DNA of 64,000 nt from Beroe forskalii. Its lineage: Eukaryota; Ctenophora; Nuda; Beroida; Beroidae. Each line of letters opens with the position of its first letter. Position 1 is the stretch's first letter. The notes under the pieces are model-generated. The model was not told the DNA's origin and searched no databases. It worked only from the letters and a program-made list of their open reading frames with translations. Shown here piece after piece: positions 45,013-59,600 of the stretch. Both the position numbers and the translations under genes were made by a program. The stretch covers positions 381,369-445,368 of the forward strand of contig WFMF01000099.1 of assembly GCA_011033025.1 (NCBI GenBank), written 5' to 3'.

Positions 45013-46324
45013 GATTGCTATTATCAGTTTTCTTGTGTGTGTTAATTCTGCAGCTCGCTTATCAGTTATCTCAAATCTGCAACACGCACACAATTACTCT
45101 GTGCAACACTGTGTACAAGGAGTACACAAAATGGAGTTTTCATTGGAAAACCTATACGCAGTGGAACATGATGTGGACTCAGTATTCAGTGGATTGTTTG
45201 GTGACAAGTGGCAGGAGTTGACGAAGGCAGCATTGATGAAGTGTGACAAAGCGACCCTTTCAACCCTCGTTTTGTCAGCTGTGGGCGTTCTGGGGAAGAG
45301 TAAGACCATGCTACGATCAGCGGCTGTGTACGTGGAAGGGCTACACAAGGAACAGATTGAGTGCCAGAAGGCACTACTAAAAGGTAAACTCCAGGAGAGC
45401 CTGTTAATGAGTAACTGCGACAAGATTGAAGCTCTAGAGACTACTGTGAAGAAGGAGATAAAGAGTTTCAGCGATGTCCTGAAGCAGGGCTGTGATGAGA
45501 AGATAACAGCAAAGCAAGTTAAAGCGGCAGTCAAGTCGGCTGTAATGGACGATGACAGAAGGAGAACCGTGATGGTTTTCGGACTTGAGGAGGCATCCAA
45601 CGAAGTCGTTCGGGAGAAGATCGATGAAGTTCTCAGTGTCAGCTGTCCGACGGAGAAGCCTGCAGTTAGTGACTGTGTTCGTGTTGGGAGTGTAAGAGCA
45701 GGAGCCCGGCGTCCAGTCAAGATCGTGTTTCGCAGCATCGAAGGAGCAGCGGCGGTGTTACGGAGTGCCAAGAACTTGCGGGAGACTCGTTTCAGAAGAG
45801 TGTTCATCTCCCCCGATAGAACGCGTGAAGAAAGAGCAGAACGGAATGGACTTGTGAGCAAGATGAAGGAGAATATCAGGAGCCAGCCACAGCTTTATCA
45901 TTACATCAGTAATGGACAAGTGTGCAGCAGAGAAAAGGTGCAACCCTCTCCTCTCATTGTATCGCGTTTGTCTCAACCTCAGCCTATCACGCCTCAGACA
46001 ACGCCACGGATTACATCATCCACGAACATTCAAATCACGAGCCGTGATCCCTCACACAGGACAGGACTGGGTGGAAACCCTCCGCCAAGTCCTTTTCCAC
46101 CGTTTTAAGTGTGCTATGTTGTATTGTATGTATTTGAGTGCTGATTTTGAGTGTCAGATTGGAAATAGACATGATACAGTCGCAATTTCAGACTGCACTG
46201 TACTGCGAACACATGGCTTTCAGCCATCTCAATGTCTCTGTGGTTTTATTTATGATTTTTATTGTACTCATTATATTTGTTTCAAAGCCCTTAGTGGTGC
46301 CCCACCGTGGGTTTCAATCAATCA
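45013..46324 (+). mobile_element. ORF1-only retroelement, copy B, with matching empty site
   Basis: The sequence is colinear with copy A from GATTGCTATTATCAGTTTTC to the 3' end CACCGTGGGTTTCAATCA. The left arm of the inverted duplication is uninterrupted at the same place (TTTTCA|CATAGAAAG near 36430), so the borders are well defined. At most the three bases TCA are duplicated. Only one partial 5' monomer is present, versus several in copy A. No RT or endonuclease. Confidence 0.85.
45131..46108 (+). CDS. LINE ORF1p-like nucleic-acid-binding protein, copy B
   Basis: 325 residues, intact, about 96% identical to copy A by eye. It has the same layout: N-terminal region, coiled coil (about 65-118), RRM-like domain (about 143-227), C-terminal domain (about 228-268) and Pro/Ser-rich tail. 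The frame is open further upstream to 44996, but that part includes host flank, so MEFSLENLY is taken as the start. It was probably transcribed from the element's own leader. Confidence 0.85.
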   Translation: MEFSLENLYAVEHDVDSVFSGLFGDKWQELTKAALMKCDKATLSTLVLSAVGVLGKSKTMLRSAAVYVEGLHKEQIECQKALLKGKLQESLLMSNCDKIEALETTVKKEIKSFSDVLKQGCDEKITAKQVKAAVKSAVMDDDRRRTVMVFGLEEASNEVVREKIDEVLSVSCPTEKPAVSDCVRVGSVRAGARRPVKIVFRSIEGAAAVLRSAKNLRETRFRRVFISPDRTREERAERNGLVSKMKENIRSQPQLYHYISNGQVCSREKVQPSPLIVSRLSQPQPITPQTTPRITSSTNIQITSRDPSHRTGLGGNPPPSPFPPF

Positions 46325-46836
46325 CATAGAAAGTGGAATGTGGAGTCTACAATCTACAAATGACATGATATTCAATATGAATCCAACATTTAGACTTCAT
46401 GGTGAATACTAGACCCAATCTTTTGCAGTCTTCATACATTTCAACTTTTCAAGGTCTCATTTCACAGTGCCACATTACATTTCATTTATTGCGTAACAAG
46501 TACAGAATACAGTAATCTGTCGAGAGTGTATACAGTAAACTCGATAGAGAAATACTGTCACAGTATCAGAATAGCTGGTGACAGCTAACTCAATTAGAGT
46601 ACTATGTAAGGGAAGTGTACTTCCAGTACATCCACTTCTCCCGTAACTGGTGATGCCATGTTCATGTTAATAAGTTATTGTTTAACATGGCCAGTCTGGT
46701 AGTGCTCTGTAATGAATCTTTGGCAAAATGTCAAAATATACCTCATCCTTTGTAGAAACCAGACAGGGTTTCTAAACCAATACAGGATCTATCAAACCTG
46801 AGTAGGCTGCAACGTTGTAATGAACTTAGCCTGTTA

Positions 46837-47628
<792 letters not shown>

Positions 47629-48479
47629 GGTTAGCTTTAGGTACAAATAATTTAGAAGAGGTCATGAAATGAATTTGATTCAAGTTTTAATGATAACATA
47701 TATGTTTGCAGATTCCTTGATTGCAGGATCGAGGGGGTGCAAAATTTATTGTCACAGAATCAATTTTTCAATTAAAATTCAAAATTCTATCAAAAATACA
47801 GTGCAAAATTGCATGTCTTAATATCGATCCCTCTGTCAATTAAGGAATAGTGTCAGCAGATAAATTTAGGGGCCTGTATTGGTCAAAATTAATTAATCAA
47901 TTATTTCTTGTAGTGAAGTGTGTCATTACCATAAAATATCTGAATAGTTAACCTAAAATTAATATCAAATTGGTCAAATGGAATTCAGGTCAATTGATCA
48001 ACTTCATTTGATCATCTAATGTGTTTAACACAGAAAATTGCCTTATCAACCACAACTCAGCAATGTAACACATCAATCATTCGAAGGGAGGTAGCCTTGT
48101 TAACAATCTTTGTGATTGGCTGAATGCTTTCCCTCAGCACAACCAAGAAGCTTCTTTAATTGAATAGGAATATATACTGAAATTGTACTGTAAAAATTAT
48201 TTTCAAATTCAAATTCAGGGAGTTGATCGATGAACCAATTCCATTTGATAAAACTGATGTGTTGTTGTCCAAATCATAAAATTATTGTTGAAATTGAATT
48301 ACTTGGGTCATGAAACAACTGTGGTGTTTCCACATAATTTCCACTGCACACTTAGGTGTGCAGCATGGTTGCCAAAAGTGTACATCATTCAATTATAAAT
48401 GCTAACAACTAGAACTAGAACTACAAAAAAGTGTGGGCATTTTCACAGTGCAGACCACATTATTACAGAAGGGCTCGAT

Positions 48480-50628
48480 AAAGAGGCATGGATATAAATA
48501 GCTTCCATGGAAAGGACACAGTTGAGTCCAAATTTTTTGAGCCCTTGGCCTCCAGTAATTGAGGGCCTGCACACATATGCATCACCAGCTTTTACAGTAC
48601 CTTATCACATGCTGATCCAGCTGGTTGTGTGACATTCAATGGAAGTGTACATGGTGTGTGATGAGTAGAGAATCACATGCCATGGGAGAGAACATTCAGA
48701 TGCTTGTGATTTTGTTCTGTAAAAAACAGTGTTATTATCTAGATGAATAGCCAGATCTGTACAACTTTAACCTTGCATAGCACAAATGTATTTCCTGTAT
48801 ACTGGTTAAGAGTATAGTAGCAGATGCTTTTGTGCATCATGAAATTGCCCATGCTTTTGCCTGTAGACCTATTTTATGTGATTGCAACATTGAACATTGA
48901 TTGACTGAATGTTGATATTCGTTTTTATTATTATTTTATATTATTATTCAGATTATTATATTTCCCCTTATATCCCTTTACTTTGATATAGTTATTCCCC
49001 CGTGAATATAACTTTCCCTTATATCTGAATATAAACTCAACATACTCTTCCTTCCTAGGCTAGATGGTTCTTTACTCCTGATAACTGACTCTCATTTGGT
49101 TTCTGGGTTCCAGTATACTTCCACTATAAATATCTCACTGAATCAATTGATTCACCATGGCTTGCTCTAAAAAGTGATGTGCAGCTCAGATGTATAAAAA
49201 TGCAGTTATGAAATATTGACTTATTGGACTGCTCGTCCAAAGATGATAAACAGAAAATAAGATATATCACACTAATATCACTGCTCTTTTCAAACCAGTG
49301 TCAATGATTCATTAAATAGTATGCTGGATCTTCCAGCCCATGTTATGTAAACATTTAAAGTGACAAATAAGGTGGGGTTATGTCCGGTGGGGTTATGTCC
49401 GGTGGTGTTTTGTCCTACCATCCTTCCAGCCATGTTATTTTAAACAACATGATTTTATGCAGTGATATTAAGTTAATAGCAGTTACAGCTCACCTTTAAA
49501 CTTTACAACACTACTTTATACAATCAAATTTGAGGTAACTCAATGACTTTTGCACTGATGATGATTTGAAAGTACTTTGCATTAAAAAGTCAGCTCGTGG
49601 TGGTTATCCGTGTTGTGGAACTTGGCAGTTTCGATTTCACATGAATTTATTTGAGTAATGAAAAAGTATGGCTTCAACAATGCATTCGATTTTATTGTTA
49701 GACCAGCCTAGCAAGTAGGCACTCAAATTCAATGCCAGGAATTGAACCTTAAACATCTGACAATGAATACTAATGTAATGCATTATGTGATCTAAATACA
49801 GCATATGCTGTGTCAGCAAGATGCATATTGCGTATATTAAAGAATGTAATATTGCTTGACAAATTACAGAAGAAACTTCATAAGCCATCAGAAGTGTTGT
49901 TTGCATTCTTACTGTTCTGCGCGGTGCTCAAATAACAGACCAGGATGGATCAGGGATTCATGACTCGATGGCAGACGCGCGCATTCAGCAACAAATCGCC
50001 AAGTATTTATAAAAGTTTGTACGTGAACTAATTCAATTATTTGCGCGAATAGAAGCAAAAATTTCGGCATCACGCCTTCCGTATAATACTTCGCAAAAAT
50101 CGTAAACATTGCCATTTGGCCCACATCAATTCAAGCTCACAATTCAAAACAAAGTTTAATAATAAAGTTGGAAAACCTGCTTCAGGAATTGAAAACCTTC
50201 ACAAAATTCACACAAAAAATAAATTTGGTGCCATGTTTCGACTAGTTTCATGGCATAATTGTAATCAGAAAACGATTTGATTTTTTTGGTAAAACTTAGG
50301 TGCGAATAACTCACTAAGTGTAATACATAATCGTAGAAAGTTCAAATCATAAGGTCGTGAATTGCTATTCTAATCTCTATTGATAAAAGAAAGAATCAAT
50401 ATGGTAAAATCTGAAACCGAAGAGTCATATCTAACGCTCAGATAAGTAAAAATTTAAAACAGCAAACAACACAAAAGAATATAATATAATGAGCTAAAAC
50501 TAATCAGTACATATTTTACAATTAAAAGTTCATTACGAAGTTGATGCACGTTGAAAAGTTTTTAAAAGAATCCCCAATTAATAAATAATACACAATTCTG
50601 AAGAAATAAAGCAACTTTCAACGCAATC
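48480..50628. other. No gene recognised
   Basis: AT-rich sequence between the REEP 5' end and the JmjC stop codon. It presumably contains the REEP promoter and the JmjC 3' UTR. Only short, unsupported frames are present. Confidence 0.5.
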
Positions 50629-53600
50629 TCACAATTCTGACTTCTCATTCTCACCAGCAGCTAAACTCTGCTCCATCTCTTGTGCCGCCCTCCTCGCCAC
50701 CTCATCATTTCTCTCCGCCATATCCCCGTCTCCCCTATCATGCTCCCTCCCAAACCCATCAAACACGTGATCATTGTTCGTGACGTCATACCACGTGACA
50801 GTCTCTCCTCCGTCATTGGACAGTTTCCCGAACAACTCCCGCCCAACTCGTGTAGACCCGTTTAAAGTCCTGTACGCCGCTACGAACTGCTCCTCCGTTA
50901 CTCCACCGTAGTACGTAGCGTCTTTCAGCGCTTTGACTACAGCGTGTTTAGAGATGAAGAACATCTCGTAGTCAGGGTCGTTTGAGGGCTCGTAAGACAT
51001 GGCAGCAGTTAACTCTCTCCAGACATCTCCAGGAAGGTCCTCCAGGAACTGAGTCGTGATGAAGTCCAGCCCTCCCATGACTAACTCATCACTCATCGCA
51101 TCTCCCAGATGTTCTGCGATGTAGGGCATCACATCGTCCAACTTGTCCAACACGTCCTCCATGAAGGTTTTAGTCGGCACTTTGTCTGTCTCAAGCTGTT
51201 CCATCATGTCAGTCAGGTGCTCCAGGAAATCCTCCTTTAATTCCTCAGGATCGCTGTTCCCAAGGTTCATCATCCCGTGACCAGGGTACGTCCACTGAAT
51301 CTTAGCTTCCTCGAGGGGGGAGGAAGTAGGGGGTATGTCACAGTCTGACATCTCAAAGTCTGAGTTTGTACCGAACAGATAGGATACTGCAAAGTTACGA
51401 TCTGTCGACTTGACTCTGTGGTAATACCTGGAAGTTTAATAAAGGTTCAGGTTTAGGTGATTAAGGTGGGAAAAAAGGAGAGAGTGGTAAATTGGAAAAT
51501 AGTTCAGTCACGTGGGGTATTAAGATCTTCAGACAATTTAATAAACGCAGCGGCACTCAAATAGATTTTGCGCCCTTTTTTGGCTAAAACGTTTGCTGTC
51601 AGTTGGTGCGATTGAATGTTAAATAGCTACTTCGTTTCAGTGTCTTAACATTTGGTATTACATAGTAGTGTGCTCAGAGCTCAATCTATCAGTTAAATAA
51701 ACATGATTTCTTACGTTTTGTTGAATAGATTTTAGTTTTTACGACAAAAGTTTTTGTTTCATACCTACACTCAAAGCTCTATCTTTCAGTTTGATGAACA
51801 TGACTTCTTACGTTTTATTGCCTGATTTTAGTTTTTACGACAAAAGGCTTAGTTTTTCTCTTGCCACCTGCTGATGTAGACATTCTCATCGCAGTCGACG
51901 AGGGAGGACCTTACATCTGTAGGGTAACCGCTGATGATTCGCAGTTATTAATCCAATGTCTTATCTATAGAGGTGTATGAGTATACTACAAACATAACAA
52001 ATACTGTACATCGATTTTCTAATTCAAGGATTGACATAAGAGGCGGAAGAGACTAAACTGTGAATCATCAGCGGTTACCCTACAGTTGTAAGGTCTCCCT
52101 GCCATCTGCGATGTCGGTGTCCCATCAGCAGGTGACAAAGGGAAACGGAGGGGTTTCGGCCCACGTACCCCTCACAGCTTACAACTGTAGGGCTGGGCCA
52201 CCCAGGACTCCGGATTCCTGAGCGACACAGTTTAGAGGGAAGGGGGGAGGAAAAGGAAAGAGTTCAGTAGAGGCAAAAGATCAATGAGTGTTAAATACGG
52301 GTGAAACATCTTAATGTTACTATCTAAAACCTGAAAGTGAAAGTTATTAAAATGAATGGGAGGTTACAGGCATCTGCCTATCCAGCCCCACATTCAGCCC
52401 CAGGCTAATCATACAGTAAGTTGCTCAAGGTCAGCAACAAGCTGCACAACTATCCAGTACAGAATGTGAAGAACCTCGCGTGCCAATACCTAAACGAATT
52501 GATCTAAAATTGTACTGTTATCTAAAATTGCATATTTCTGAAAAACTAAGCTATTCTTATTAAGGCAACGTTTAATAATGTCTACAAGATTGGAGTTACT
52601 ATATCCTCTTTCAATCAGTTTTTGGAAAACTTTTTGAAGATTGAAGAGGAAAGTTTCTAATTCAGTACAAATGTTAGCATACCTAAGGATTTGACTATAG
52701 AATACATTATGGCCTACTTCTAGAGGGATATTACTCTGTGGAAATGTTAAGGAAACTACAGAGAAATTAAAGTCATCGGTCTTGTTATATACAGACACAA
52801 TAACCTTGCTTGGTTGGATAGAAATATTGAGGTCCAGGTAGTTCACGTTCTTGCTGTCATTACCTGACCTCTCCATTTCAAGAGAGAAGGATGATAGATT
52901 TGTTTGATTAGAGCTTCAAAGTTGAGATAATTAGTGGTGATAAGATCATCGACATAGCGTCGTGTTTTAGAAAGAATCTTAGCTAGGGAAAACTTTTAGA
53001 CTTTGAAAGATTAAGCATGAAGTTAAACTCTCGTTTAGCGAGAGTGAGATCCGCGATGGGGGAACTGGAATTTCCACCCATGGGGATTCCTAAGACTTGG
53101 ATAAAAACTTTACCTGCGAAAACTATATAGGTGTGATAGATGATAAAATGAACTGCTTCTTTGAGCTGATCTCTATCAAAACTGTGGTAGCCGTCATAGA
53201 TCTTCTTCGCGAAGAAACACTTATTTGTATCATATTTACAAATATTTATGTACTTGTTTCTTTCAGAGAAGATCAGATCTATAACTTCTCCAATCATATC
53301 ATCAACTTCTTTAAGGTCTAAATTGGTATATAAAGTGGTAAAGTCATAAATTTGGAGATTAAATGCTTCACTGCCCTGCAGTGACTCAAGAAACTGTGCA
53401 GAAGAATCTATGCTCCAGAACACATTGACACCACTGTTATTGTATATTGTCTGACAATACTTCTTGAAGTATTCTCGTAGGAGTTTAAGACTACAATTAA
53501 CAAGGATGTTCAGCTGTTTAGTAGCACAGCTTCTCGCCCCAGCTATGAAGCGTGCTTTGTATGGGTTCTTGTGGAGTTTAGGATTCCAGAACAGCCTTGG

Positions 53601-56600
53601 TAGACACATGTTTTGGTCATCGATGGTGATGGAGTACTTATCTCGTAGTGTCGAGGCAATTTGTTCGACATAGAAGTCAGGGTCGTTTGGGAGAGGAGAG
53701 TAGGTTTTGTTACCCGTACATTCTAGGGTATTAGTGTCAAAACCAAGTTCTTTGAGAAGAGTTATAACATAGAACTTCTTACAGATAAAAAGCGAAGTTG
53801 TTAGATGCTTTATCAATAGTACAAATGATATAAAAACTTCTGAAGACGTTTGAGTTCTTCCTTGACACCCCTCTCTCAAGGACATTGTCTTCAGTTTGTT
53901 CAAAGACATGTGGATGGTTGTCTTTATAAAATCTAAGTCTATTATCAACGATATCCGACACTCTGCTATACCAAGAATCAAAAGCAGCGTTCTTCAAGTG
54001 GTACTTCTTCCTCCTCCTGTTTCGATCCTTGAAGTATAAAATCGGTTTGCAGTACTTTGATATGCTTGTAATATATCCATACACCTTTATAGATAAGACC
54101 TTGGATGTTATACCTCCACCATCTTCCAAGTTCCTACCTTTCAGATTACACTTTATTTAACTGTGAGAGTAATTTCATCTTAGTCTGTGATTTAACTGTC
54201 TGTGCAGAGTAATGTATAATGTGTGTCAAACAACACAGAGCACAGTGATACTGCACTGTCCAGAACTTCTGTCTTCTGAGTTCTGTGCAGCGGTTTGTAT
54301 AATATTTGTACACATACAAATATTGCTGTACATTGAGGCACTACGATCCACATTCACAGCATTCTCAGGAAGAGTGGTAAGCTGTATGGGCTTCTGTCAA
54401 AACATTAGTCTACAATCTGTCAATCTACTGTAAACACTACGATTCCAAAACTAAGGCCTTGACATCTTAATGATTGTGCAGGGAACTCTGTCATTATGGC
54501 ATGAGCTGTGTTGAGTTGCCGAAGTCATGTGGAGGGAAATTGTACACCGTACTTGGCAAGTGAGATATGCAATATCAAGAAAAGTGTCAATGTATGATTT
54601 GTTTCTATATGATTTGAACCTTTTGAAATGAAAATCAGTTTACACCATGTGAGATTTAACGCACGTGTCACTTGGTATAAGAGCAAGGTATAACAATAAC
54701 ACAGTGCAGAAGGCTTTATACTTTTATAAGTCGCATGATTGACTATCCTACTCAAATAAACCCTTACTTTCCTCCAATTTGCGAAGAATTATAAACAAAT
54801 CAGAGTAGAATTCGATAGCAATTCATTGCATATATTCTTACTTAATAAGGCACGAAGTGAATGAAGGAGCCTGTAACTGAACTGTGACCACTAGAAGCGT
54901 TCCACCATAGAACAGTGGCAATCAGTTCCAGTAATTAGGGTGGTAATAAGTTAGCTAGTTCTCAAGTCAGATCATATTAGAATGCTATAGAGGTCACAGC
55001 TTTATATTGACGTACGTGCCCACATTTAAAGTTCCATTACAATCCTTAAATTCCTATGTAAGAAGTTGGTTTCTATCAATCTATAATCCTGATTTATATT
55101 TGAGTTTTGACTTTTGAATTGTGCTGAGGGCCAACTAGTATCTTCTTCTTCTGACTATGCGCGTTTGTCGTAACTCGTAGCTCTCGATATATTAGCAAAT
55201 ATTTAGTACAGAAGTACAGACTGTACTTGAAAGTAAGTATTCTTTATGTACTATATGCATAAGTACAATGTACATCACTATGAATTGTATTCAGTAACAC
55301 TGTAGTAGTATTCCCATGGTGATTACATGTCTCCATGGTTACTGCGCTTTTAAATACAACTCCTTGCCATCCAATGTATATGTTCAAAGAGCATTTGTAT
55401 CTACACAACGGAAGTGTAGGAAAGTATGAAGTTGGTACACACAATCGAGAACGTACAAAACCCGGCAAGACAGATGCACACATTCCACATTGCATCACAC
55501 TTTTGCAAAACCACGAATCTGCGTAAAGAGTAGTTTACTGCGGAAACTGCTGCCAACCTATTGTTACGAGGGATTTACTGTATCTATATTTGGAATAACT
55601 TTGAATTGCAAGGTTCGAATTCCCTGATCTCCTTACGAAACTTTGAGTTTTGATCAATTTTTGAGGAACTGGGATTAGAAATGAATAATTGTAAGTTATA
55701 GCTCGCTCATTCACTTTTGTTTCCTCACTGCTGGGGTAATGGGTATCCGTATAGCCCTTATTCGCATGGGGATTTAGCCCTAGGCTCTGTGCCGCCATAA
55801 TTGGTGGTAGAGCCCTGGCAATCGAACTATGCAAACAATGCCCACGAGATGTGAAGGTAGATTCAGAGACAAGCTTCCTTATGCCACAAGATTAGACATG
55901 TGTTTACCTGTGAAGTAACATTGTTATAGTATCATGATTATGCGAGAGCTGTGTTGTATTGTCGGGAGTAACTATTTAAACATTTAATTGGGGTCTCAAG
56001 GTGTGATAATGAGAAGGGCTCAGTGAAACAATGCTTCATTTGGTACCTGGCCATTGTGATTTGATAACGGATGTTGTTTTGCAGAGAGAAACATGTTTTT
56101 ATAAAGCTGTGAATCCCGAAGTTGCGAACTTTCAATTTAATCTTTTCTTAATACTTAATCACTCCGCAACGCTCATTTACCATGTCTCTCATCTGTTTGA
56201 GGATTTGAATCGGAGGGGGTTTTGCAGCTGGGGACCCCTTTTGTCGTCATCAAATGCGGTATGCAAATGTCGTCAGATTACAGGATGCGCTTTGGATTGT
56301 TGTGAAAGTTAAAGCTCATTTCGAAGTCCACTATATGCCAGGAAAGCCAGGATATCTCCCTGCAAATTGTTTAATGAAGTGTGAGATTGCATCTCATTGC
56401 ATGGAGTAACAATGCGAAGTAACACAACACTAGACTTGTCTAGAGAAAGCAACAGGAAGTAGCAAACCCGGTACTTTTACAGCTTTACCACTGGAAGTGT
56501 AGTTTATCCATATAGTCATGAGAGGAATTAGCATCCATTGTGTTTGTGTGTCTCAATGTGCGTGTGTCTGTGTGTGCGTGTGTCTGTATGTGCGTGTGTC

Positions 56601-59600
56601 TGTATGTGCGTGTGTCTGTATGTGCGTGTGTTTGTATGTGCGTGTGTCTGTGTGTCTGTGTGTTTGTAACGCTGCAAGCACTCAGCAATGCTCACGGTAT
56701 AATTTGATTAAATCACAAGGTGTTCCACGTTATGTTTTGTGTGGACTTTAGCATACCAGCATACCTCACATTTGCTTTGATTTGCTCTGAAAGACGCAAG
56801 TCTATACTTTTGTAATTGTGAAGAATAGGTACAACTAATTGTGCTAACTTTTGTCAAACTTTACCAGAGTTTTGCATTTCTCTACTCATAGTCTCTCATA
56901 GTCTCTCAGATATAACGCAAGGTATCTTCATTTTTATTTTCAAAAGTAAGGGATGAGTACATTCTGGTGGCATTTTTTTTCTCCATAATCCTTTTCATAC
57001 ACTACAGTGCTTTCTGTTCAGACGAGCGTGAAAAGCATCTGCAAATGTGCAATTCCACATTTTGCAAGATGTAATCTTTCTTTTCTTCATTCAATGTGAT
57101 AGAGCTACCTGAGATTGGGCTGGTATAAAGTTACTAATCTTTTCATGAGTAGATTCTAGTACCGACAAACTTCTTATGACCCATTGGTCTACTCCTTTGT
57201 AAAATCTATCGCCGAAAATTAATTTCTGGTCACGAGCCTTACAACGCCTTGTGTTTCACTTTTTCTCCATTTTATATTTCCCTTTATTTCGCTTTCTCCT
57301 CATTTTGCTTTTTCTTCATTTCGCTTTCTCCTCATTTTGCTTTTTCTTCATTTCGCTTTCTCCTCATTTCGCTTTCTCCCCATTTCACTTTCTCCTCATT
57401 TCGCTTTCTCCCCATTTCACTTTCTCCGATTCTCTCCATTGCTTCACTTAGTAGACATTCTCTGTGGGGTGGAATGTTGCATGAACAGGGGTAAATACCT
57501 ATTCCTACAACTTAATAAGCCTCAGAAAGTGAAAGTGAGAGCACTCTAAGTGAGAACACTCTCAATGAGAGTGCAACTTAATGAGAGCAACTTAATGAGG
57601 GAAAGTGACTGTCACCCTATGCTATTATGTGTAGTTACCATAATATTGTGTAGCCCCATTTGTCTCGAGTCCTTGACCTAGATTGCCATCGATTATAAGC
57701 TCTTAGGCTGAGAGCACTAGCCATCTCAGAGTACTAACCACAAGGTAGCTGAACTTCATTTAATAAGTATTGAGTTTCAATTCCAATCTTTCAATGGGTA
57801 AGTTTTGCTTGCTCGGGTTATTCAACTTAATAATAATCAGGTAACCCACTAAGGGTTATTTGTCAGCTGTTTTTGCCCGTTTGGTTTGTTAAATTGCTCA
57901 GCTGGAAAAACGAACCACTTCAAAATCGAGCAATAGTTACCAGCGTTCAGCACATACCACTAATTTACAACTAATTATGCTACTCATATGCACAATATAT
58001 CTGACGAATGAATAAGATGTGAAGGCCCTATTACACTACCTACTTACCTATCATAACATAACACAGTAATAAATGCATCATCACCAATGACAGGGGGTCA
58101 AAGTCACTAACAAAAAGCACCGCAAAGTTACTTGACATTCGTTCCCAGCAATTTGAACACAGAGGAACATGTTCACAGGTTTCTCAGGGTTAAAGGACAG
58201 GAATTGGCACATTATTAAATAACGACCTTTTATGATAGTCAGGGCAGTGCCTTATAAGATGGCGTCAGGACGAGTGATCACATATAATAAAGTTATTAAC
58301 TGTATTACTACTTTACTACTACATGTGGGCCTTGAATTTGTACTTTTTTACATTTTTCTCCTTTAAAATCCGTTTCAGCAGATTGTCGGAAACCTGATAC
58401 TCGGTACTAGGTCAATACAGTATAAAGCCTCACCTGAGGTAGATTAAGTACTTATAAATTGGCGTCCATTCTTACTCTAATCAAACATTCGCTGTCTTTA
58501 TTAGGACCACGTCAAACCTGTAGTGTGTATTTGTCTAGTCTTCTTACTTTCTTATCTCAGTGTCATAGTTTGTCATTTCAGTGATATACCGTTTCATTTT
58601 ACAATTGCGGTTAGGTGATATTTGAGAATGGACGTTTCAAAGCCCCGTTTTCTTGTTTATATTGTCGCCAGCGACCAGTATCAACCTGGATTGCCAAACA
58701 TGACCACATTTTATCACTCTTCTCGCTCTTCTAGCAACTTTGCAGCCACCATTGTTACCCCGAATTAAAAACTCATCTTTATTTAATCTCATTTACACCT
58801 TTTTATTTATGTGTACCCTGTTTTAAAATACCGTCAAGATATTAACAGATCCCAGCAATCTGTGAGATTAATTGCAAGGGTTGTCAAGTTGAAGAGTCAA
58901 AGTAGCCTGTAATTTAACATCGCTCTTCTACCTAAGTTTGTGCTTTGGTCTTGATTAGAAATTTCAACTTATTACATATCTCAACTCATTATACATATCA
59001 ACTTATAACATATCATACTTGTAGTATGTAGATAATAATACCTGTAGTGTGTATTGACGTATTTGTCTAGTCTTCTTATCTCGGTGTCATAGGTTGTCAT
59101 TTCAGAGATATACGTTATACCGTTTCATTTTACATTCGCAGTTTGATGTTATATACTGAACGTTTCAAAGAGCAAGTGGAGGTTTCAAAGAGCAAAGATT
59201 GTATTTTTTCGATTTGTTTTTACCCCTATTTTATAAATGTTGCCAGCTGAAGCATTTTGATGGAACCTGGGGTTCTTATGCCTGATCACTGCATGTTCAA
59301 AAAAGCTTCTAAAAACTTCATTCAACCACAATTGTTGAAGCAACTAATATAAATAATTCTGTAGCAACTAACTGTTTCCAAATTAAACCACACGTTATCA
59401 CTCCGTGTAGCAATACTATACCACCATTGTTCCAAGAGAGAGACTTTTGATCTGCACATATAATCTCATCTACACATACCGTAGTGATATTATTATTAAC
59501 AGATCCTTGTAATCCATGAGATTAATTGTGAAGGTAGTCAAGTAGAAGAGTCAAAGTAGTCTGAAAGTGAACATTTTACCTAAGTTTGTGCTTTGATCAT

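Noticed and set aside
51868..52210. Possible hammerhead ribozyme near the Penelope remnant (CTGATGA at 51930, GAAAC near 52150)
   Set aside because: The core pieces do not occur in the right order with stem II and GAAA on either strand; such ribozymes are known in Penelope elements but none could be assembled here.
55535..56312. Open frames of 93-99 residues
   Set aside because: AT-rich intron sequence without recognisable motifs or splice signals.
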